From Mycobacterium sp. (GTDB taxonomy: Bacteria > Actinomycetota > Actinomycetes > Mycobacteriales > Mycobacteriaceae), in assembly GCA_016197405.1 (NCBI GenBank), contig JACPVR010000022.1, forward strand, positions 1 through 64,000: a stretch of 64,000 nucleotides of DNA, read 5' to 3'. Numbering within the stretch: the stretch's first letter is position 1; each line of letters begins with the position of its first letter. The translations under genes and the position numbers were made by a program. Below are positions 1 to 7,301 of the stretch, piece after piece. The notes under the pieces are model-generated. The model was not told the DNA's origin. It was given only the letters and a program-made list of their open reading frames with translations, and searched no databases.

Positions 1-100
1 ACTCAACGGCAGACCCCGCCAAACCCTCAACTGGAAAACACCCGCAGAAGCCCTCACCGAACTACTGTCACAAAACCCACCCGTTGCAACCACCCCTTGA
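1..100 (+). mobile_element. IS30-family transposase, C-terminal end (clipped by window edge)
   Basis: An open frame enters from the left edge and ends at the tga at 98-100, giving 32 residues that include LNGRPRQTLNWKTPAEAL. This is the hallmark C-terminal strand/helix of IS30-type DDE transposases (N-x-R-P-R-x-T-L-x-W-x-T-P-x-E). Only the tail is in the window, so it cannot be judged whether the element is intact. The right terminal inverted repeat should lie just after the stop, in about 100-135, but its partner is outside the window. The element abuts the 3' end of the ferredoxin reductase gene. Confidence 0.75.
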
Positions 101-166
101 AACCGCCCGGTGTGTCGGGCCGGGGACACGCACGCTCGCGGAAAAGAGGGGGAAGAAGAAAAAGAA

Positions 167-1354
167 TCAGCCGAGGACGTCGGAAATGGCTGCGCCGGCG
201 GCGATCTTGGCGCGGGCCTTCATGACCTTGCCCGGCATACCGCCGCCGACCACACCGACGACCACACCGTCACGCTCGTAGTACGCCAGGAACTTGCGGC
301 CGTCGTCCTCGACGACGTGCACGACGTCATCGGCCTCCGGCTCACCCAAGCACTGGATCTTGACGTCGTACTGGTCGCTCCAGAAGTACGGGACCACCAC
401 GGCCGCGGGCGGCTCCTGGCCCTGTAGGGCCGGCGCCAGCACCCGGGCCTGCTCGGCGACATTGCTCCAATGTTCAACGCGCGCTTGATGTCCGGACGCA
501 TCCTGCCAGGACGCGACATCACCGAGCGCCCACACGTGCGGCGCGCTGGTGCGGCCGATGTTGTCGCAGACGACACCGTTGTCCACCGTGATACCGCTGC
601 CGTCCAGCCAGTCGGTCGCGGGGCGCGAGCCGATGCCGACGATCACCAGGTCGGCCTCGATCTCACTGCCGTCGGACAGCACCACCTTCGACACCTTGCC
701 GTCACCGCTGACCTCGGAGACGCCGGTGCCGGTGCGGACGTCCACGCCTTCGGCCCGGTGCAGCCGGGTGACCAACTCGCCGATCTGCTCGCCGAGCACC
801 GATGCCAGTGGTTGCGGCTGCGGCTCGACCAGGACGACGTCCACCCCGAGGGCGCGCAGGCTCGCGGCGACCTCACAGCCGATGAAGCCGGCACCAACCA
901 CCACGGCACGACGGGCCGCGCCGGCCTCGGCCCGCAACTTCTGGCTCTCGTCGTAATTACGCAGTACGTGGATACCCGCGAGGTCAGGGAAGGACGGAAT
1001 ACGCCGCGGCACCAGGCCGGTGGCGATGACGAGTTCGTCGTAGCCCACCGAGGTGCCGTCGGCCAGCGTCACGGTCTGCGCCGCGGTGTCGACGCCGGTG
1101 ACGGCCGAACCGAGCTGCAGCGTGATGTTGTTCTCGTCGTAGAACTCGCGGGGCTTGAGGGTCACGTCGGCGAAGGCATGCCCCTCACGGTGCAGCACGT
1201 CCTTCGACAGTGGTGGACGGTCGTAGGGCAGATGCACCTCATCGCTGATGATGACGATGTCGCCGGGAAACTCCGCCCGGCGCAGCTGCTCGGCGGTGCG
1301 GCATGCCGCCAGACCGCCACCCACGATGACTACTTTTTTCTCGCCCACGGCCAC
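167..1354 (-). CDS. FAD-dependent NAD(P)H:ferredoxin/rubredoxin-type reductase
   Basis: 395 residues from a GTG at 1354 (an alternative GTG is at 1348). The protein opens with VVIVGGGLAACRTAEQLR, the FAD Rossmann motif, followed by the PYDRPPLSK segment typical of BphA4/rhodocoxin-reductase-type flavoproteins. A second dinucleotide motif, VVVGAGFIGCEVA, binds NAD(P)H, and a late ALGDVA motif contacts FAD. Such enzymes pass electrons from NAD(P)H to a ferredoxin serving a P450 or oxygenase; no ferredoxin gene is adjacent. The gene corresponds by order to Rv0688. It lies 55 bp downstream of the AsnC-type regulator on the same strand and may be read through from it. The family is clear; the electron acceptor is not. 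Confidence 0.9.
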   Translation of the reverse strand: MAVGEKKVVIVGGGLAACRTAEQLRRAEFPGDIVIISDEVHLPYDRPPLSKDVLHREGHAFADVTLKPREFYDENNITLQLGSAVTGVDTAAQTVTLADGTSVGYDELVIATGLVPRRIPSFPDLAGIHVLRNYDESQKLRAEAGAARRAVVVGAGFIGCEVAASLRALGVDVVLVEPQPQPLASVLGEQIGELVTRLHRAEGVDVRTGTGVSEVSGDGKVSKVVLSDGSEIEADLVIVGIGSRPATDWLDGSGITVDNGVVCDNIGRTSAPHVWALGDVASWQDASGHQARVEHWSNVAEQARVLAPALQGQEPPAAVVVPYFWSDQYDVKIQCLGEPEADDVVHVVEDDGRKFLAYYERDGVVVGVVGGGMPGKVMKARAKIAAGAAISDVLG

Positions 1355-1409
1355 TGTTCTTACACGATCACGCCGCACGACGGTCCGGCACCCTGGACAA
1401 CAGAGACTG

Positions 1410-1898
1410 TCAGTCTTCCAGTCGGGCCCGGTCGATGATGTTCGAGAGCACCACGATGCTCTCGCTGCGCTCGATGTCGGCACTGGACCGGATGCGTTCC
1501 AGCGCCGCTTCGAGATGTCGCATATCGCGGGCCAGCACATGCAGGATGGCATCGGAGGTGCCCGTGACGGTGGCGGCGCTGACGACCTCTGGGATGTCGA
1601 TCCAGGCCCTGCGCAACTGATCCGGGGCGATGGTGCCGTGGCAGTACACCTGTACGTAGGCCTCGGTCCCCCAACCGAGTGCGTTGCGGTCGATGACGGT
1701 GGTGAAACCGCGGATGACCCCGCTGTCGATCATGCGGTCGACCCGGCGTTTCACCGCGGGCGCCGACAGGCTGACGCGCTCGCCGATCTCGGCGAATGTC
1801 GCGCGGGCGTGCTCGGCCAGTTCGGTCAGGATTCGCTCGTCGGTCTCGTCCAGCCGGTCCACGTACGGGCCTTTCTCGGTCTCTACGCAATAAACCAT
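1410..1898 (-). CDS. AsnC/Lrp-family transcriptional regulator of arginine catabolism
   Basis: 162 residues from the ATG at 1898 (start MVYCVETEKG). The N-terminal winged HTH (about residues 13-60, DETDERILTEL...APAVKRRVDRM) is followed by a RAM/AsnC ligand-binding domain (about 75-150). It is divergent from the pentein hydrolase and rocD, the arrangement of Rv2324 with Rv2323c-Rv2321c. Lrp-type proteins of this kind usually sense an amino acid; arginine or ornithine is the natural guess from context. An interrupted palindrome fills the 89-bp divergent intergenic region and is its likely binding site. A long in-frame extension beyond 1898 overlaps that regulatory region and is unlikely to be coding. 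Confidence 0.88.
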   Translation of the reverse strand: MVYCVETEKGPYVDRLDETDERILTELAEHARATFAEIGERVSLSAPAVKRRVDRMIDSGVIRGFTTVIDRNALGWGTEAYVQVYCHGTIAPDQLRRAWIDIPEVVSAATVTGTSDAILHVLARDMRHLEAALERIRSSADIERSESIVVLSNIIDRARLED

Positions 1899-1913
1899 CG
1901 CCGATCGAACTTC

Positions 1914-1963
1914 GGCGCAAGAAATCGAGTATAGACACGCAACAGGCGTCGATTGATTGCGCC
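1914..1963. promoter_or_regulatory. Interrupted palindrome, probable AsnC/Lrp operator with divergent promoters
   Basis: A 15-nt left arm (1914-1928, GGCGCAAGAAATCGA) and right arm (1949-1963, TCGATTGATTGCGCC) are inverted copies differing at two positions, separated by 20 nt. The centre contains TATACT on the minus strand (1928-1933), a good -10 for the regulator gene whose ATG is at 1898. Position in a divergent region, size and partial symmetry fit an Lrp/AsnC binding site overlapping both promoters. Binding is inferred. Confidence 0.6.
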
Positions 1964-1987
1964 AGCGCCGCAAAATACGATCGTTTC

Positions 1988-2857
1988 ATGACGATCTCCG
2001 ATGTCACCGGCCGCCCGGCCGGACCCCTGCAGGCACCCGAAATCGCCCCCGCGACGCGCACGCCGACGCTGCGGCACTACGCCATGACTCCCCCGGTGCA
2101 TTTCACCGTGGAGTACGCCATCAACCCGTGGATGGACACCTCGACGCCGGTCGACACCGACCGCGCCGTGACGCAGTGGTCCGAGCTGCGCGATACCTAT
2201 CTGCGGCTGGGCCACCGCGTCGACACCGTCACCCCAGTCGCCGGTCTGCCCGATATGGTCTACGCCGCCAACGGTGGCCTGATCGTCAACGGCACCGCCA
2301 TCGTCGCGCGGTTCCGGCATGCCGAGCGCGCCGGCGAGGCCGTCGCGTACGCGCAGTGGATGAGCGATGCCGGCCACACCCCGGTACAGACCCGCGCCAC
2401 CAATGAGGGTCAGGGCGACTTCCTGGTCGTCGGGTCGACCATCCTGGCGGGCACCGGTTTTCGCACCGACCCGCACGCGCACGCCGAGGTCGCCGAGATC
2501 ACCGGACTTCCGGTCGTCACCCTGGGGTTGGTGGATCCGCGGTTCTACCATCTCGACACCGCGCTGGCCGTCCTCGACGACACCACCATCGCCTACTACC
2601 CGCCGGCCTTCACCGACGAGGCGCGCACCACCATCGCCACCCTCTTCCCGGATGCCATCGAGGTCGCCAGCGCCGACGCCTATGTGCTCGGCCTCAACGT
2701 CGTCTCCGACGGCAGGCACGTGGTGCACCCCGCGACCGCGACCGGGTTCGCCGAACAACTGCGCCAGGCCGGTTTCGAGCCGATCGGCGTCGACCTCTCC
2801 GAACTGCTCAAGGGTGGCGGATCCGTCAAATGCTGCACGCTGGAGGTATATCCATGA
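1988..2857 (+). CDS. Pentein-fold arginine hydrolase (DDAH/arginine dihydrolase family, Rv2323c-like)
   Basis: 289 residues from the ATG at 1988. The guanidino-group-modifying (pentein) signatures are present: LPDMVYAANGGL at residues 87-98, NEGQGDF at 139-145, YHLD with catalytic His188, and a C-terminal GGGSVKCC with nucleophile Cys282. By hand alignment with dimethylarginine dimethylaminohydrolase, the substrate-binding Asp of the PDSVFVED motif is Asn95 here. An Asn at that place is, to my knowledge, the feature of arginine dihydrolases (ArgZ type), which make ornithine directly with loss of two ammonia and CO2. The product would feed the next gene, rocD, with which it shares an ATGA overlap. 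The Rv2323c-type label of dimethylargininase is the alternative. Confidence 0.85.
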   Translation: MTISDVTGRPAGPLQAPEIAPATRTPTLRHYAMTPPVHFTVEYAINPWMDTSTPVDTDRAVTQWSELRDTYLRLGHRVDTVTPVAGLPDMVYAANGGLIVNGTAIVARFRHAERAGEAVAYAQWMSDAGHTPVQTRATNEGQGDFLVVGSTILAGTGFRTDPHAHAEVAEITGLPVVTLGLVDPRFYHLDTALAVLDDTTIAYYPPAFTDEARTTIATLFPDAIEVASADAYVLGLNVVSDGRHVVHPATATGFAEQLRQAGFEPIGVDLSELLKGGGSVKCCTLEVYP

Positions 2858-4137
2858 CCATCCTGGAGTCTGCGATGGACACCCGCCCGCACGATCTGAG
2901 CTCCGCCGCGATCGCCATCGAGGATCGCGCCACGGCGCACAACTATGCGCCGTTGCCGGTGGTGGCGGCATCGGCCGAGGGCGCCTGGATCACCGATGTC
3001 GACGGCAGGCGCTACCTGGACTGCCTGGCGGCGTACTCGGCGGTCAACTTCGGTCATCGCAATCCGCGGATCACCGCCACGGCACACGCCCAGCTCGACG
3101 CCGTGACGCTGGTCAGCCGCGCCTTTCACTCCGATCGGCTCGGACCGTTCTGCGCGGCGCTGGCGGCGCTGTGCGGCAAGGACATGGTGCTACCGATGAA
3201 CAGCGGCGCCGAGGCCGTCGAGAGCGCCATCAAGGTGGCCCGCAAATGGGGCACCGACGTCAAAGGGGTGCGGCCCGGACAGGCCAATATCGTTGTCGCG
3301 CAGAACAATTTCCATGGCCGGACCATCAGCATCGTGAGTTTCAGCACCGATGCGTCGGCACGTGACGGATTCGGGCCTTTCACACCGGGTTTCCGTACGG
3401 TGCCGTTCGGACCGCAGGATCCGCACGCCGAAGCGCTGGAATCGGCCATCAACGACGACACCGTGGCGGTGCTGATCGAACCCATCCAGGGCGAGGCCGG
3501 CATCATCGTGCCGCCCGAGACCTACCTGCCCCGGGTCCGCGAAATCTGCACTCGCCGCAACGTCCTGATGATCGCCGACGAGATCCAGGCCGGTCTGGCC
3601 CGCACCGGACGCACCTTCGCCTGCGACCACTGGGGCGTGGTGCCCGATGTGTACCTGCTGGGCAAGGCGCTCGGCGGTGGCGTGCTGCCGCTGTCGGCGG
3701 TGGTCGCCGACGCCGACATCCTGGGTGTGCTGCATCCCGGCGAGCACGGCTCCACCTTCGGCGGCAACCCGCTGGCCGCCGCCATCGGCTCGACGGTGGT
3801 CTCGATCCTGGAAACCGGTGAATACCAAGCCCGTTCGGCCGAGCTCGGGGCATATCTGCACGAGCGGCTGCGCGCGCTCATCGGGCACGGGGTGCTGGCG
3901 GTTCGCGGCCTCGGGCTGTGGGCCGGTGTCGATATCGACCCCGCCCTGGGCAGCGGTAAGAAGCTCAGCATCGCGCTGGCGCAGCGTGGCGTCCTGGTCA
4001 AGGACACGCACGGCTCCACGCTGCGGTTCGCACCACCGCTGGTGATCACACGCGACGAGATCGACTGGGCCGTGGACAGATTCGCCGACGCGCTGACCGA
4101 CGCCGGTGCGCACGGCACCGGGATGGCGCCGGCCTAG
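2854..4137 (+). CDS. rocD: Ornithine aminotransferase (ornithine-oxo-acid transaminase)
   Basis: 427 residues from the ATG at 2854, which overlaps the upstream stop (ATGA) and has the SD CTGGAGG at 2840-2846. This is a class III PLP aminotransferase: PMNSGAEAVE (PLP phosphate loop), PIQGEAGIIVPP, ADEIQAGLARTG and LGKALGGGVLP with the PLP lysine. It converts ornithine plus 2-oxoglutarate to glutamate-5-semialdehyde plus glutamate. The reading frame is intact, whereas M. tuberculosis carries it as split rocD1/rocD2. Its terminal TAG is shared with the convergent SDR gene in the palindrome CTAG (4134-4137). Confidence 0.95.
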   Translation: MTILESAMDTRPHDLSSAAIAIEDRATAHNYAPLPVVAASAEGAWITDVDGRRYLDCLAAYSAVNFGHRNPRITATAHAQLDAVTLVSRAFHSDRLGPFCAALAALCGKDMVLPMNSGAEAVESAIKVARKWGTDVKGVRPGQANIVVAQNNFHGRTISIVSFSTDASARDGFGPFTPGFRTVPFGPQDPHAEALESAINDDTVAVLIEPIQGEAGIIVPPETYLPRVREICTRRNVLMIADEIQAGLARTGRTFACDHWGVVPDVYLLGKALGGGVLPLSAVVADADILGVLHPGEHGSTFGGNPLAAAIGSTVVSILETGEYQARSAELGAYLHERLRALIGHGVLAVRGLGLWAGVDIDPALGSGKKLSIALAQRGVLVKDTHGSTLRFAPPLVITRDEIDWAVDRFADALTDAGAHGTGMAPA

Positions 4138-4988
4138 TACTTGGCGGTACCGCGGTCCACCGCGATCTGCGATCCCGAGATCGTCGCGGATCCGTCGCCG
4201 GCCAGCCAGGACACCACGTCGGAGACCTCGTCGGGTGACATGAACTCCTTGAGGCCCTTGTTGCCGGCATGTTGGACCGGGTGATACGGCATCGGCGAAA
4301 AGCTGTGCAGGAACGCCGGATACTTGCCGAACATCGCCATCATCGCGTCGGGTTCGACCATGGGGGTGTCGATCGAATACGGGTGGATGGAGTTGACCCG
4401 GATACCGTATTCGCCCACCTCGATCGCCAGCGCGTTGGTCAGTGCGACCAGCCCGTGCTTGGACGCCGAGTAGTGCCCGTTGCCCGGGGTGGCCTTGGTA
4501 CCGGCCGACGAGCTGACGATGATGATCGACCCGCCGTTGCCGGCTGCGATCATCGCGGGCACCGCGGCCCGCACGGTGCGCCAGCTGCCGGACAGATTGA
4601 CCTCGATGACGGTGTCCCACTGTTCCTCGGACATCTCGAAGAGCCTGCCCCAGCTGAGCACACCGGCGTTGGCCACCAGGATGTCGAGACGGCCGAACTG
4701 TTCGACACCGTCGGCGACGATCTGCTGCTGGGCTGCCAGATCGCGGATGTCGACCGTGCGGGCCAGCGCCTTGCGACCGGTCGCCTCCACGGCGGCGACC
4801 GTCTCGGCGAGATCCTCCGGGGTCGGCATCGGGTAGGTGATGGTGTCCGAGATGGGTGCGCAGCTGTCGATGGCGATGATGTCGGCGCCGTCCTGTGCCA
4901 GCCGGATCGCATGGGCTCGGCCCTGCCCGCGTGCTGCCCCGGTCACGAATGCCACGCGACCTTCCAGCGGTGCCCCAGCTGCAGCCAT
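4134..4988 (-). CDS. Mycofactocin-type short-chain dehydrogenase (Rv0687-like), KstR-controlled
   Basis: 284 residues from the ATG at 4988, which has the SD AAAGGA. Classical SDR features: TGAARGQG at 16-23, NAG at 107-109, Ser160/161, Tyr173 and Lys177 of YSASK. After the second beta strand there is an insertion (CAPISDTITYPMPTPEDLAE, 43-62) typical of SDRs that keep NAD bound and recycle it with the peptide cofactor mycofactocin. A perfect KstR operator lies about 50 bp upstream, tying it to sterol/cholesterol catabolism. By order it corresponds to Rv0687. The substrate, probably a secondary alcohol or steroid hydroxyl, cannot be read from sequence. Confidence 0.9.
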   Translation of the reverse strand: MAAAGAPLEGRVAFVTGAARGQGRAHAIRLAQDGADIIAIDSCAPISDTITYPMPTPEDLAETVAAVEATGRKALARTVDIRDLAAQQQIVADGVEQFGRLDILVANAGVLSWGRLFEMSEEQWDTVIEVNLSGSWRTVRAAVPAMIAAGNGGSIIIVSSSAGTKATPGNGHYSASKHGLVALTNALAIEVGEYGIRVNSIHPYSIDTPMVEPDAMMAMFGKYPAFLHSFSPMPYHPVQHAGNKGLKEFMSPDEVSDVVSWLAGDGSATISGSQIAVDRGTAKY

Positions 4989-5034
4989 CACAATTCCTTT
5001 CGCCACCTGATCCGCCGCCAGGCTAGCAGGCAAA

Positions 5035-5050
5035 CTAGAACGTGTTCTAG
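5035..5050. promoter_or_regulatory. KstR operator upstream of the SDR gene
   Basis: CTAGAACGTGTTCTAG is a perfect palindrome with 7-bp arms and a GT centre. Its core at 5036-5049 matches the mycobacterial KstR consensus TnnAACnnGTTnnA at every fixed base. It sits 47 bp before the SDR start codon on the minus strand, within the promoter region. KstR is the TetR-family repressor of the upper cholesterol-degradation regulon, released by a steroid CoA thioester. Confidence 0.85.
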
Positions 5051-5081
5051 GAGTTGGCGCAGCCGGTCGGCCGACGGCCGG

Positions 5082-6329
5082 CTATCCGTCGACGGGGTCG
5101 CGGATTATCGGGCAGGTCATACAGTGACCGCCGCCGCGCCCGCGGCCCAGCTCGGCCCCGACGATGGTGATGACCTCGACCCCGGCGTTCTCCAGCAGTG
5201 AATTGGTGTGGGTGTTGCGGTCATAGGCGAACACCACCCCCGGTTCGACGGCCACCAGGTTGTTACCGCTGTCCCACTGCTGGCGTTCCGAATCATATTT
5301 ACTGCCACCGGTTTCCACCACGCGCAGCGCGGGCAGCTCCAGCGCGTCGGCCACCACTTCGGTGAACGGTTTGTGTTCCTCGATGACCTCGACGCCGGGA
5401 TCGACATCGCTGGGCACCAAGGTGAACGGGGCGATGCGGTCGACGATATCGGGGTAGATCGTCACCACATCGCGGTCGGCGAAGGTGAAAACCGTATCCA
5501 GGTGCATGGCGGCGCGCAGCTTGGGCATACCGGCGACGATGACCTTCTCGGCGGCACCGGCGGCGAACAGCCGCGCCGCGACCTGCGTGATGGCCTGCCG
5601 CGATGTCCGTTCGCTCATGCCGATCAGCACCACACCGTTGCCGGGGATCAGCACGTCGCCGCCCTCGATGGTGGCCAGGCCCCAGGACTCCTCGGGGTCG
5701 CCCCACCAGACCGTCGACCCGACGAAGTCGGGATGGAACTGGTAGATGGCCTTCATCAACAACGTCTCGTCATGCCGGGCCGGCCAGAACAACGGGTTCA
5801 GCGTCAGGCCGCCGTAGATCCAGCAGGTGGTGTCTCGGGTGTAGAGCGTGTTGGGCAGCGGCGGCATCAGATACTCGGTGACGCCGGTGTCCTCGCGGGC
5901 CAGCGCCCGGTAGCCCGACCCGATGTCGGCGGGCAGCTCGCGGATCGACATCCCGCCGATCAGCAATTCGGTCAGCCGGTGGGGTTGCAGTGATTCCAGG
6001 AAGCCGCGGGTGTCCTCGACCAGGCCCAGGCCCACCTCGTTGGCGACGATCTTGCGGTCCAGCAGCCAATCCCTGGCCTCGGGCCGTTGCATGGTCTCGG
6101 TCAGCACATCGTGCAGTTCGACGACCTCGACACCGCGTTCGCGCATCTTGTCCATGAAGTCGGCGTGGTCACGCCGCGCGTTCTGCACCCAGAGCACATC
6201 GTCGAAGAGCAGATCGTCACAGTTGGTCGGGGTCAGCCGTTCGTGCGCCAGACCGGGCGAGCACACCAGCACCTTGCGCAGCCTGCCGACCTCGGAGTGC
6301 ACGCCGTAGGCGGCCGAAGGCATCGTCAT
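5082..6329 (-). CDS. arcA: Arginine deiminase
   Basis: 415 residues from the ATG at 6329 (ATG at 6323 possible). Family motifs: NCDDLLFDDVLWV near residue 37, EGGDVL, GMSERTS, HLDTVFTF and the C-terminal GGGHCMTCP with nucleophile Cys403. It hydrolyses arginine to citrulline and ammonia in the cytoplasm (Rv1001-like). No arcB or arcC lies nearby, so ATP generation through carbamoyl phosphate is not supported locally. It begins 12 bp after the stop of the SHOCT membrane protein and is probably cotranscribed with it. Its presence beside a second arginine hydrolase and rocD suggests two parallel entry routes for arginine. Confidence 0.95.
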   Translation of the reverse strand: MTMPSAAYGVHSEVGRLRKVLVCSPGLAHERLTPTNCDDLLFDDVLWVQNARRDHADFMDKMRERGVEVVELHDVLTETMQRPEARDWLLDRKIVANEVGLGLVEDTRGFLESLQPHRLTELLIGGMSIRELPADIGSGYRALAREDTGVTEYLMPPLPNTLYTRDTTCWIYGGLTLNPLFWPARHDETLLMKAIYQFHPDFVGSTVWWGDPEESWGLATIEGGDVLIPGNGVVLIGMSERTSRQAITQVAARLFAAGAAEKVIVAGMPKLRAAMHLDTVFTFADRDVVTIYPDIVDRIAPFTLVPSDVDPGVEVIEEHKPFTEVVADALELPALRVVETGGSKYDSERQQWDSGNNLVAVEPGVVFAYDRNTHTNSLLENAGVEVITIVGAELGRGRGGGHCMTCPIIRDPVDG

Positions 6330-6341
6330 GTCTATCCCGGG

Positions 6342-7190
6342 CTACAGATCGGCGATGATCTGTTGGCGCTTGGCGGCGTATTCGGTGTCGGAGATGGTTC
6401 CCATGGCACGCAACGTCTCCAGCTCCTGCAACCGCTGCGCGGTCGACGGTTGCGGTGGCGCGGGCGCAACGGGCGCCTGCGCAGGCATGGGCGCCTGCGG
6501 TGGCATGGGCGCCGGGGCTGCGGGCATCTGCCCGCCCGCGGCGCGGCGCACCACGTCCATCACCTGCTGGCGTACCACCGGATTGGACCGGATGTCGATG
6601 GTGCCGGTCATCGGGATGTTGTTGGCCTTGAGGATTCCCATGATCTCCATCAGCGGCGCTGCCTGACCGGACAGATCGTAGGTGCGGTTGTCCTGATCGA
6701 GGGTGAACTGCGCCGGGACCATACCGCCGACCAGAGCACTTCTGTCCCAATCGATCTGGTATTCGTTGGTGGCCGGGTCGACCAGCACGACGAGTTTGCG
6801 CCCGGTGATCAGCGGCAGTCGGGTGACCGAGGCGATGACCCGGTCCTCGCTGTCGAAGGGCGTCAGGCCGGGGCCTTCGATATGCAGCCGGATCTTCACC
6901 AACGGCTGGTCGTTGATCCGCGTGCCGGTCTCGGCGATGCCGGTGACGTTGGCGACCGCGAGCACACCCTGCTGCTCCAGCAGTGCGGTCTTGGCCGAGG
7001 ATCTGGCACCGTAATTGGTCAGCGCCAGTGCGATGAGGACGTCGGCGGCGGTGATCAACAACCCGGTCCAGAACATCCACTTCAACAGGCTCGACTGGCC
7101 CGTCGCAAAGAAGACGGCGAGGAAGATCGGGCCGACCAGGCCGCCGCACAGCAAGACGAAGCCCTGAGCCTTGAGGTAGCGCCACAACAT
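6342..7190 (-). CDS. Membrane protein with C-terminal SHOCT domain (Rv0686-like)
   Basis: 282 residues. Two hydrophobic segments near the N-terminus (about 9-28 and 38-58) anchor the protein. A soluble region (about 70-200) follows, then a Pro/Ala/Gln/Met-rich linker (about 218-248). The last about 32 residues (QRLQELETLRAMGTISDTEY...) are a SHOCT domain, a short C-terminal helical module thought to mediate oligomerisation. By order this corresponds to Rv0686 next to tuf. Its function is unknown. Confidence 0.85.
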   Translation of the reverse strand: MLWRYLKAQGFVLLCGGLVGPIFLAVFFATGQSSLLKWMFWTGLLITAADVLIALALTNYGARSSAKTALLEQQGVLAVANVTGIAETGTRINDQPLVKIRLHIEGPGLTPFDSEDRVIASVTRLPLITGRKLVVLVDPATNEYQIDWDRSALVGGMVPAQFTLDQDNRTYDLSGQAAPLMEIMGILKANNIPMTGTIDIRSNPVVRQQVMDVVRRAAGGQMPAAPAPMPPQAPMPAQAPVAPAPPQPSTAQRLQELETLRAMGTISDTEYAAKRQQIIADL

Positions 7191-7301
7191 CGCAATGCCC
7201 TTCCCCGCACCTGATCCGGCCGGCGACAGATTAACCCACGCCGGGCCGGATTTCGCTGGGAAGGGCCGTACCGCCCGTCGGCGGCACCGCTGACGGTCAG
7301 G

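Noticed and set aside
3190..4620. 476-codon minus-strand frame across rocD and the SDR
   Set aside because: Antisense to rocD, frame-shifted against the SDR; no family sequence.
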